Assembly: GCA_034437895.1 (NCBI GenBank)
Contig: DAOTTO010000010.1
Span: 1 to 20,041 of the forward strand
Length of the DNA stretch: 20,041 nucleotides
DNA from: JANRLJ01 sp034437895
GTDB taxonomy: Bacteria; Chloroflexota; Anaerolineae; Aggregatilineales; Phototrophicaceae
Direction: 5' to 3'
Shown: piece by piece, positions 1 through 6,119 of the stretch
Position numbering within the stretch: the first letter of the stretch is position 1
Layout of the letters: the number at the start of each line of letters is the position of its first letter
The notes under the pieces: generated by a model
Seen by the model: the letters and a program-made list of their open reading frames with translations, nothing else
Databases searched by the model: none
What the model was told of the DNA's origin: nothing
Program-made: the position numbers and the translations under genes

Positions 1-1119
1 GAAGGCGTATGGGTCTGGGATGTTGAGGGGAAACGTTATCTCGATTTTCTGAGCGCCTATTCAGCCGTGAATCAAGGCCATGCCCATCCGCGTATCCTGA
101 ACGCCCTTATTCAGCAAGCGTCCCGGCTGCCTCTCACCTCACGCGCATTCCGTAACGACCAACTGCCGCTTTTAGCCAAGCAACTTTGTGAACTGCTCGG
201 TTATGACCGGATGCTGCCGATGAACAGCGGCGCGGAAGCCGTAGAAACGACCATCAAAATGGTGCGTAAATGGGGCTATAAGGTCAAGGGTGTCGAGGAT
301 GGCCTTGCGGAAATTATTATTGCTAAAGGCAATTTTCAGGGACGCACGACCACTATTATCAGCTTCTCCGATGAGCCGCAGTACCGTGATGGATTCGGCC
401 CGTTTACGCCCGGCTTTGTCGGTGTGGATTATGGCGATGCCGCCGCGCTGGAAGCCGCCATTACCCCCAATACGGTTGCCTTTATGGTTGAGCCGATTCA
501 AGGTGAAGCTGGTATCGTCCTGCCGCCAGAGGGCTACCTGCGCCAAGTACGCGAGATTTGTGATCGTCACAACGTTTTGTTGGTGTGCGATGAAGTGCAA
601 ACCGGGCTTGGACGTACTGGTAAACTGCTGGCCTCGCATTGGGAAGATGTTCGCGCTGATGTGATTACGCTCGGCAAAGCACTCTCCGGCGGTTTCTATC
701 CGATCTCGGTGGTGATGGCTGACGAGGCCGTCATGGGTGTATTTAATCCCGGCGATCACGGCTCAACCTTCGGCGGGAATCCATTAGCGGCGGCGATTGC
801 GCGGGAAGCGCTGAGTGTTTTGGTCGAAGAAAACATGATCGAAAACGCCCTGGTGCAAGGCGAATACTTATTAGGTCGGCTCAAGCGGCTGGAAAGTGAA
901 CACATCCATGAAGTACGCGGCAGAGGTCTGCTCATCGGCGTAGAACTCAAGCAGTCCGCAGGCGGCGCACGTCGATTCTGTGAGGCACTCAAAGAAGAAG
1001 GCTTACTCAGTAAAGAAACGCATGATAATGTCGTGCGCTTCGCCCCGCCGCTGATTATCAAGCGCGAGGATATTGATTGGGCGATGGAGCGCATCGAAAA
1101 AGTTTTCTCGATGGCGTAA
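1..1119 (+). CDS. rocD: Ornithine aminotransferase (5'-truncated by window edge)
   Basis: PLP-dependent class III aminotransferase, most likely ornithine--oxo-acid transaminase, which converts ornithine and 2-oxoglutarate to glutamate semialdehyde and glutamate in the cytosol. The frame is open from base 1 and 372 residues are present. The family is usually about 400 residues, so roughly 25-30 N-terminal residues lie outside. Visible motifs are NSGAEAVET (substrate/PLP binding), VEPIQGEAGI, the PLP-binding CDEVQTGLGRTGK, and LGKALSGG, whose Lys (codon 676-678) should form the Schiff base, followed by GSTFGGNPLA. The VQTGLGRTGK and ALSGGFYPIS combination favours RocD over acetylornithine or GABA aminotransferase, but those remain alternatives. 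A GTG at 67 could start an ORF, but the conserved N-terminal region is upstream of it, so it is not the start. A hairpin sits 17 bases after the stop. Confidence 0.88.
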   Translation, partial: EGVWVWDVEGKRYLDFLSAYSAVNQGHAHPRILNALIQQASRLPLTSRAFRNDQLPLLAKQLCELLGYDRMLPMNSGAEAVETTIKMVRKWGYKVKGVEDGLAEIIIAKGNFQGRTTTIISFSDEPQYRDGFGPFTPGFVGVDYGDAAALEAAITPNTVAFMVEPIQGEAGIVLPPEGYLRQVREICDRHNVLLVCDEVQTGLGRTGKLLASHWEDVRADVITLGKALSGGFYPISVVMADEAVMGVFNPGDHGSTFGGNPLAAAIAREALSVLVEENMIENALVQGEYLLGRLKRLESEHIHEVRGRGLLIGVELKQSAGGARRFCEALKEEGLLSKETHDNVVRFAPPLIIKREDIDWAMERIEKVFSMA

Positions 1120-1136
1120 TGGAAACTGTGGTTGTT

Positions 1137-1160
1137 GGGAGCGACCTACTTGTCGCTCCC
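1137..1160. repeat. REP-like hairpin H1 after rocD
   Basis: Perfect 9-bp inverted repeat GGGAGCGAC / GTCGCTCCC around a 6-base loop (1146-1151), starting 17 bases after the rocD stop. No T-run follows, so it is not a classical intrinsic terminator. It may protect the mRNA 3' end or act as a weak terminator. It shares its layout (G-rich arm, TTG at the end of the loop, C-rich arm, then AC or TAC) with the hairpins at 10685-10713 and 11552-11575. Confidence 0.7.
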
Positions 1161-1218
1161 ACTGCTGCCTATATAAGGCATCTTCATTGCTTGAGACACA
1201 CTATTTCACCTAAACCAC

Positions 1219-1248
1219 TTGACAATAGAACCATCCTGACCCTATACT
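1219..1248 (+). promoter_or_regulatory. Sigma-70-type promoter for ABC-F leader
   Basis: A perfect -35 TTGACA (1219-1224) and -10 TATACT (1243-1248) are separated by 18 bases. Transcription would start near 1255, giving a leader of about 325 nt before the ABC-F start codon at 1580. Confidence 0.65.
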
Positions 1249-1313
1249 AACCATGTCCGGCTGAGAAAACTTTCTCCCCCGGTCTTGTGTCAACACTAAT
1301 CAGGAGAGAATAC

Positions 1314-1334
1314 ATGCACCAGCGCGTTTGCTAA
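1314..1334 (+). CDS. Candidate leader peptide MHQRVC (uORF)
   Basis: ATG CAC CAG CGC GTT TGC TAA, preceded by AGGAGAG at 1302-1308 (spacing 5), a better ribosome binding site than most full genes in this window have. It lies about 60 nt after the predicted transcription start and 142 nt before a terminator-like hairpin. Short ORFs in this position are known from attenuation-controlled ABC-F, Erm and Msr resistance genes, where drug-stalled ribosomes alter leader folding. That this peptide does the same here is an inference; no known arrest motif is recognised. Confidence 0.5.
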   Translation: MHQRVC

Positions 1335-1475
1335 CAGCAGTTTAGGGTGAACCAAACCTCTAATTGCGATGCGATTCGTGCGCTGCATGTTGCTTCGGAT
1401 TCTTTCCTCAGTAGCACACTTGGATGACGGTGATTTACTAGAAAAATCATCCCATCACCATGCAAAGTTGAATCG

Positions 1476-1508
1476 CGCTGCTTAAGGAGTTGCCTGGCAG
1501 CGTTTTTT
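1476..1508 (+). terminator. Leader terminator (attenuator) upstream of ABC-F
   Basis: Stem CGCTGC (1476-1481) pairs with GCAGCG (1497-1502), with a small inner AGG/CCT pairing in the loop, followed directly by six T (1503-1508). It stands 71 nt before the ABC-F start and after the promoter and the uORF, so termination here would block ABC-F expression. AGCAG at 1336-1340, right after the uORF stop, could pair with CTGCT at 1478-1482 and compete with the terminator. The stem is short, so its strength is uncertain. Confidence 0.6.
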
Positions 1509-1530
1509 GATTCTTCGTCCAGAAACACAC

Positions 1531-1559
1531 TTTAGGCACACATTACCTTGTGTCCTAAA
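1531..1559. promoter_or_regulatory. Hairpin just upstream of the ABC-F ribosome binding site
   Basis: TTTAGG-C-ACACA (1531-1542) pairs with TGTGT-CCTAAA (1549-1559), leaving one bulged C and a 6-base loop. It ends six bases before AAGGGA. It has no T-run on the + strand; on the minus strand it is followed by T's. It may be part of the leader fold or stabilise the 5' end of a processed transcript. Confidence 0.5.
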
Positions 1560-1579
1560 AAAATAAGGGATAATGCAGT

Positions 1580-3241
1580 ATGTTAACCGTCTCTAATATC
1601 ACCAAAACATTTCCGGGGATGGACTCCCCGATACTCAAAAATATCGCGTTCACAGTCAATGCGGGTGAGCGAGTGGGCTTAATCGGCCCCAATGGCAGCG
1701 GTAAATCCACCCTCATCAGTATGCTGATGGGCGAAACATTGCCCGATTCCGGCGGCATGATCTTTAATCCGCCCGATGTACGCATCGGCTATCTGGCGCA
1801 AGGCTTAATCGCTGTTGATGATGACTCCGTGCGGGATGTTTTATTTCCACAAGCCGCCGCACTCAACGCAGTGCAAGCCGAACTCGACACTCTATCAGAT
1901 CAACTTACTGATGATGACTCGCCCGCCCTAGTTACCGCCTATAACGATGCGTTAGATCGCTTGGCGGCACTCGGTTATGCCATTGATGAAACCGAAGGCG
2001 AGCGCATGTTAGTCCGGCTAGGTTTAGCCGATGTCGCATTAGACGCGCTTATAGGGACACTTTCCGGCGGACAGAAAACACGCCTGAATCTCGCTGCCCT
2101 TCTGTTAGATAGTCCCCAACTGCTCATTATGGATGAGCCAACCAACCATCTCGACATTGATGCACTGGAATGGCTGGAAAATTGGCTGCACGATTTCCCC
2201 GGCGGCGCATTGATCGTCAGCCATGATCGCACATTTCTGGATCGCGTCGTCAACCGCGTCGTGGCGATTGATCCTCAATCAGCGACGGCGCGAGTCTTCG
2301 TCGGCAATTATTCGGATTATGTCGATACACTCAATCGTGAGCGCAGCAAGCAAAAATCACAGTGGAAAGATCAACAAGTAGAAATCACCCGCCTGCAAAC
2401 CGATGCAAAAGAGACGATGGCGAAAGCTATCAAAAAAGAAAACGCCACCAAAGACAGTACCCAACGCCGTTACGCTAAAAAAGTAGCACAGCGTGCCAAA
2501 GCCAAAGAAAAACGACTGGAGCGCTATCTGGACTCGGATGAGCGCGTCGATAGGCCGAAATTGACGTGGCAGGTCAAAATGGAATTTGGCAACATCGCGC
2601 ATGTACGCGGGGACGCTATCCGGCTGGACAAGATAAGTATCGGCTACAACGCTGCCGCCCCCTTGCTGAAAAATCTGACGCTCTCGATTCAAAGCAAAGA
2701 ACGTATCGCCCTCATGGGGCCGAATGGTCACGGCAAAAGCACCTTGCTTAAAACCCTCATGGGACAGCTTCCGCCACTGAGTGGCAACATTCAGATTGCG
2801 ACCAGTGTTCAAATCGGCTATCTGGCGCAGCAGCAAGAAGTCTTAGACCCTCTCGCCAATCCCATGACGACAATTCAAATGGACGCAGCGCAGCACAATG
2901 CAGCGATGAGCGAAACCGAAGCGCGTTCATTTCTGCATTTTTTCCTGTTCAAAGGGGACGATTCCTTACGCCCGATTGCTCAACTCAGCTACGGTGAACG
3001 CACCCGATTGATGCTGGCGCGGTTGGTAGCGCGGGGTGCAAATCTGCTCATTTTGGACGAGCCGACCAATCATCTTGATCTTCCCTCGCGGGAAAAATTC
3101 GAGCAGGCATTGGCGAACTTTCCCGGTACTGTTTTGGCGGCCTCGCATGATCGCTATTTTGTGGAGAACTTCGCGGACAAAATCTGGGTTGTCGAAGACG
3201 GCGAACTCACTGTCGAACTGCGTGATGCTGTCATGGCATAA
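1580..3241 (+). CDS. ABC-F ATPase, probable ribosome-protection type
   Basis: A 553-residue protein with two ABC ATPase cassettes and no membrane segments, typical of the ABC-F class that binds the ribosomal E site. Cassette 1: Walker A GPNGSGKST (36-44), signature LSGGQ (161-165), Walker B LLIMDEP (181-187). Cassette 2: Walker A GPNGHGKST (380-388), signature LSYGE (469-473), Walker B LLILDEP (489-495). Residues about 250-330 form the basic, helical inter-cassette linker that reaches towards the peptidyl-transferase centre in this family. There is no C-terminal coiled-coil tail, unlike the second ABC-F protein at 6120. The start at 1580 has AAGGGA nine bases upstream; an ATG at 1573 is out of frame. 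The attenuator-like leader points to an inducible antibiotic-resistance role. ABC-F subtype cannot be set from sequence alone, so a housekeeping translation factor is the alternative. Confidence 0.9.
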   Translation: MLTVSNITKTFPGMDSPILKNIAFTVNAGERVGLIGPNGSGKSTLISMLMGETLPDSGGMIFNPPDVRIGYLAQGLIAVDDDSVRDVLFPQAAALNAVQAELDTLSDQLTDDDSPALVTAYNDALDRLAALGYAIDETEGERMLVRLGLADVALDALIGTLSGGQKTRLNLAALLLDSPQLLIMDEPTNHLDIDALEWLENWLHDFPGGALIVSHDRTFLDRVVNRVVAIDPQSATARVFVGNYSDYVDTLNRERSKQKSQWKDQQVEITRLQTDAKETMAKAIKKENATKDSTQRRYAKKVAQRAKAKEKRLERYLDSDERVDRPKLTWQVKMEFGNIAHVRGDAIRLDKISIGYNAAAPLLKNLTLSIQSKERIALMGPNGHGKSTLLKTLMGQLPPLSGNIQIATSVQIGYLAQQQEVLDPLANPMTTIQMDAAQHNAAMSETEARSFLHFFLFKGDDSLRPIAQLSYGERTRLMLARLVARGANLLILDEPTNHLDLPSREKFEQALANFPGTVLAASHDRYFVENFADKIWVVEDGELTVELRDAVMA

Positions 3242-3271
3242 ATAAGCGAGACATATATTGATTTAAATGGT

Positions 3272-3389
3272 GAGTCTCGAAAGAAACTGGAAAAGATTTA
3301 ACCACAGAGAACACAGAGATTTAAGTTCAAATTCTTGGTGTTCTTCGTGCCTTGGTGGTTCAAAATATTCCAACACCTTTCGAGATTCT
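3272..3389. repeat. Dispersed palindromic repeat, copy A
   Basis: An imperfect palindrome of about 118 bases filling most of the gap between the ABC-F gene and the first GNAT gene. Its core (about 3300-3363) runs from AACCACAGAGAACACAGAG to CTTGGTGGTTCAA. Its outer arms (GAGTCTCGAAAG at 3272 and CTTTCGAGATTC at 3378) are 11/12 complementary, and about 25 of the outer 34 positions pair. The core is related to the repeat at 15341-15408: the right arms match at 26 of 30 positions. Similar CACAGAG/GTGGTTC hairpins are familiar as intergenic repeats in many environmental bacteria. Confidence 0.75.
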
Positions 3390-3435
3390 ACATAAGTAGA
3401 GCGAAATATGCGCTATTCTACGAACGAGAACAAAA

Positions 3436-4356
3436 ATGACGATGACATCACGCCTCTATAAAGGCTTAGAAGATTTTCAGCAAATGCGGAATTTGCTGAT
3501 TCAAAATAAGAACGCCCTTCCCTATTCCGACTATCATGTGGGCGACCTGAATTGGTGGCTTTTCTACGATACCACTGGGTCTGCCCATACGGAAAAAGTG
3601 CGTTTATGGGAAAAAGAGGGGCAAATCGTCGCTTGGGGGTGGGCAAACTTCCATCGCAGCGATTATGATCTAGTTGTTCATCACGCATTGCAAGGAAGCC
3701 CAGAAGAATCTCAAATAATCGACACAATGGTCAATTGGCTGACGGAAGTTACAATGAGCAAGCCGCCGCAGCCTGATAAACCGCGTCAAGTAGCCGCCTA
3801 TGCCTCCAAGGATGAAATCCGCCGGATCGCTCTTCTGGAGGCGCAAGGCTTTATCGGCAAGGATTATTTTGTCGTCTTTGGGCAAGATATTTCCGCTGAT
3901 TTACCCAAACCGACGTTACCCGAAGGGTTTCGATTTCTTGACGCGATGACACCAGAGTATGCTGATGAACGCGCCGCCGCCCATTTTGATGCGTTCAGTC
4001 CCAGATCACGGATGACGGGCGATTATTATCGTCATTTGATGACCGCACCGGATTATGATCCGACGCTGGATATTGTAACGCTCGCGCCGGATGGAAAGAT
4101 CGCCGCCTATGCGATGGGATGGCTGGACACCGCGAACAAAATCAGCCTTTATGAACCTGTGGGTACGCGCCATGAATTTCATCGGCAGGGACTTGGCAAA
4201 GCGACCTTATTAGAGGGGTTGCACCGCTTTAAAGCACGGGGCGCAAAAACTGCCCTCGTGAGTACATGGGTGGAAGATCACGGCAATGTTACCTTTTATC
4301 AAGCGGCAGGCTTTACACCCATCAATATGATCCGCACTTATACCAAGACCATTTGA
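3436..4356 (+). CDS. Double-GNAT N-acetyltransferase, copy 1
   Basis: A 306-residue protein made of two GNAT folds. The N-terminal half (about 5-150) is a degenerate GNAT domain with IVAWGWANF and ALLEAQGF. The C-terminal half (about 163-306) holds the acetyl-CoA pyrophosphate loop RQGLGKA (250-256) and the C-terminal motif NVTFYQAAGF (284-293). Such proteins transfer acetyl groups from acetyl-CoA to amines; the substrate cannot be read from sequence. Double-GNAT proteins include mycothiol synthase and aminoglycoside-type acetyltransferases, but neither is specifically supported. The next gene is a clear paralogue. The ribosome binding site is weak (GAGAAC), and the ATG at 3442 is an alternative start. 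It lies between two ABC-F genes and probably heads an operon with the next three genes. Confidence 0.85.
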   Translation: MTMTSRLYKGLEDFQQMRNLLIQNKNALPYSDYHVGDLNWWLFYDTTGSAHTEKVRLWEKEGQIVAWGWANFHRSDYDLVVHHALQGSPEESQIIDTMVNWLTEVTMSKPPQPDKPRQVAAYASKDEIRRIALLEAQGFIGKDYFVVFGQDISADLPKPTLPEGFRFLDAMTPEYADERAAAHFDAFSPRSRMTGDYYRHLMTAPDYDPTLDIVTLAPDGKIAAYAMGWLDTANKISLYEPVGTRHEFHRQGLGKATLLEGLHRFKARGAKTALVSTWVEDHGNVTFYQAAGFTPINMIRTYTKTI

Positions 4357-4410
4357 AATGGTAAAGCATCTTCACAAGATACTATGGAAACTGAAGTTAG
4401 AGGGACAAAA

Positions 4411-5340
4411 ATGACACTCACCTCACGCCCCTACGCAGGCATGGATGATTTCCAGCAGATACGGGATCTGCTGATTGAAAACAAAGGCGCGGCACCTTAT
4501 TCAGGCTTTCATCTAGGCGACCTGAATTGGGACCTGTTCTGCGACACAAGTGACAGCCGCATACCGAACACGGAAAAGGGACGCATCTGGGAAAAAGATG
4601 GGCGCGTGGTCGCTTATGGTTGGGCACATTTGGACGATAGCGAATATGATCTGGTCGTCCATCATACGCTGCAAGGCACATCCAACGAAACCGAAATGGC
4701 TGATGCGATGATTACGTGGATGACAGAAGTAGCTTTGAGTAAACCACAACAGCCAGACTCGCCCCGGATGGTTGCGTCTTTCGCCTACCGCGATCAAACC
4801 AGCCGCATCGTGCATTTGGAAAGCAAAGGCTTTACAGGCAGTGATTATGTGGTGGTACTTGCTCAACAACTTCCCGAAGTGCTGCCCCTACCTACCTTGA
4901 GCGGAGGGTTTCAATTCCTTGATGCGATGACGCTCGCTCATGCCGATGAACGCGCCGCCGCCCATTTTGATGCGTTTAGCCCCAAGTCACGAATGCGGAG
5001 TGAACATTACCGTCCGTTTATGCAAGCGCCCGATTATGACCCGACACTCGATATTGTCACCCTCGCGCCGGACGGACGAATCGCCGCTTTTGCGATGGGC
5101 TGGCTGGATGAGGCGAATCAACTCGGCACCTATGAACCCGTCGGCACACGCCATGAATTTCATCGGCAGGGATTAGGCAAGGCCACTCTGCTGGAAGGCT
5201 TGCGCCGCTTTAAAGCGCGTGGCGCAAAAACCGTTACCGTCATGACCGGTGCAGAACAGCCGGACAATATCGCTTTTTATCAATCCGTCGGCTTTGAACT
5301 CGTCAATACAGTTCGATTCTACGAGAAGAAGTTGGACTAA
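4411..5340 (+). CDS. Double-GNAT N-acetyltransferase, copy 2
   Basis: A 309-residue paralogue of the preceding gene, with the same two-domain layout and acetyl-CoA loop RQGLGKA (252-258). Several blocks are nearly identical to copy 1, such as DERAAAHFDAFSP, DYDPTLDIVTLAPDG and EPVGTRHEFHRQGLGKATLL. DNA identity is also high there, indicating tandem duplication. The N-terminal domains differ more. I prefer ATG 4411 over the in-frame ATG at 4384, because AGAGGG (4399-4404) sits six bases before 4411 and copy 1 begins at the matching residue. It follows copy 1 by 54 bases and precedes the third GNAT gene by 13, so co-transcription is likely. Substrate unknown. Confidence 0.85.
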   Translation: MTLTSRPYAGMDDFQQIRDLLIENKGAAPYSGFHLGDLNWDLFCDTSDSRIPNTEKGRIWEKDGRVVAYGWAHLDDSEYDLVVHHTLQGTSNETEMADAMITWMTEVALSKPQQPDSPRMVASFAYRDQTSRIVHLESKGFTGSDYVVVLAQQLPEVLPLPTLSGGFQFLDAMTLAHADERAAAHFDAFSPKSRMRSEHYRPFMQAPDYDPTLDIVTLAPDGRIAAFAMGWLDEANQLGTYEPVGTRHEFHRQGLGKATLLEGLRRFKARGAKTVTVMTGAEQPDNIAFYQSVGFELVNTVRFYEKKLD

Positions 5341-5353
5341 TCCGAGAAACAAG

Positions 5354-6079
5354 ATGACCACAACACTTTTATCACAAATCAATACCGTATGGGCGGCACA
5401 TTTCCACCTATCATTGGAAGTAAGCCAACAAGCCGGGACAACCCTTATCATAAAAGATAAGCGGACGCGAGAAAGTTGGCTTACACTATGGCAGGTAGGC
5501 CAACGCATCGTTATTGAAATTGCGCCGGATTTATTGGCTGAAGTGCAGCAGATCATCGACGCGCTGCCGACTAATCCCTGCTTAAGCGCCAAGGACTTTG
5601 ATGCTGTGTGGGGCGTTGAAACATTAGATCACAGCGAAATGAAAATGTACGTGCTGGAAGCAGCAAAGTTCACGCCGTTTACACCTGCTCCGCATTATCT
5701 CGTGCGCCAGCTTACACCAGACGACCAACCTGCCTTTGATGATTTTCTGGCGCGTTGTTCCGAAGACGATAAGGACGAGGGCGACGTAAGCATCGACCAC
5801 GAAATCGCATTTGGGATTTTTGACCAGCAACGTATTGTAGCCGCCGCCAGCATTTTTGAATGGCGCGGCTTTATCGATATTGGTGTCCTCACCGATCCCG
5901 ATTATCGCAAACAAGGGCTTGGTAAAGCCGCCGTCGGGAGGGTCTGCGCTCATTTTCTATCCGGGCCGCGTCTCATTCACTATCGCCATGATGTCGTTAA
6001 TCTCGGCTCGCAAGGCATTGCTGAAGGACTCGGTTTCACCTACTACGCCACTATAGAGAGCATTATGCTCAAAAGCTAA
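5354..6079 (+). CDS. GNAT family N-acetyltransferase
   Basis: A 241-residue protein. The N-terminal ~110 residues show no domain I can name; the C-terminal part (about 115-241) is a GNAT fold with strand 4 IGVLTDPDYR followed by the acetyl-CoA loop RKQGLGKAA (185-193) and the late motif IAEGLGFTYY. The ATG at 5354 is chosen because it follows the previous stop by 13 bases. A longer in-frame start at 5249 would overlap the preceding gene by more than 90 bases. The ribosome binding site is poor, so translational coupling to the upstream gene is plausible. It is not a close copy of the two double-GNAT proteins. Substrate unknown. Confidence 0.8.
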   Translation: MTTTLLSQINTVWAAHFHLSLEVSQQAGTTLIIKDKRTRESWLTLWQVGQRIVIEIAPDLLAEVQQIIDALPTNPCLSAKDFDAVWGVETLDHSEMKMYVLEAAKFTPFTPAPHYLVRQLTPDDQPAFDDFLARCSEDDKDEGDVSIDHEIAFGIFDQQRIVAAASIFEWRGFIDIGVLTDPDYRKQGLGKAAVGRVCAHFLSGPRLIHYRHDVVNLGSQGIAEGLGFTYYATIESIMLKS

Positions 6080-6119
6080 AACAAACACTCGTTCACAATC
6101 CATAAGGAATAAAAGATAC

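Larger units (their letters stand above)
1120..1579 (+). promoter_or_regulatory. Long regulated leader of the first ABC-F gene
   Basis: This 460-base stretch has no full-size gene. In order it holds hairpin H1, a consensus-like promoter (1219-1248), a six-codon ORF with a good ribosome binding site (1302-1334), several small potential stems (for example GGTGAT/ATCACC around 1430-1465), a terminator-like hairpin with T6 (1476-1508), and a second hairpin (1531-1559) just before the ABC-F ribosome binding site AAGGGA at 1565-1570. Taken together this looks like a ribosome-mediated attenuator. A minus-strand open frame inside it has no recognisable protein content. Confidence 0.6.

Noticed and set aside
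172..759. 195-codon minus-strand frame inside rocD
   Set aside because: Antisense shadow of a clearly conserved aminotransferase.
1331..1528. 65-codon minus-strand frame in the ABC-F leader
   Set aside because: No recognisable content or ribosome binding site, and it covers the leader's terminator and stems.
1573..1596. Seven-codon ORF overlapping the ABC-F start (ATG 1573)
   Set aside because: Its ATG is only two to three bases after AAGGGA, too close for efficient initiation, and it is probably incidental.
5249..5353. Longer start for the third GNAT gene
   Set aside because: It would overlap the upstream GNAT gene by more than 90 bases and adds a low-complexity Ser/Thr/Asn stretch without domain content.
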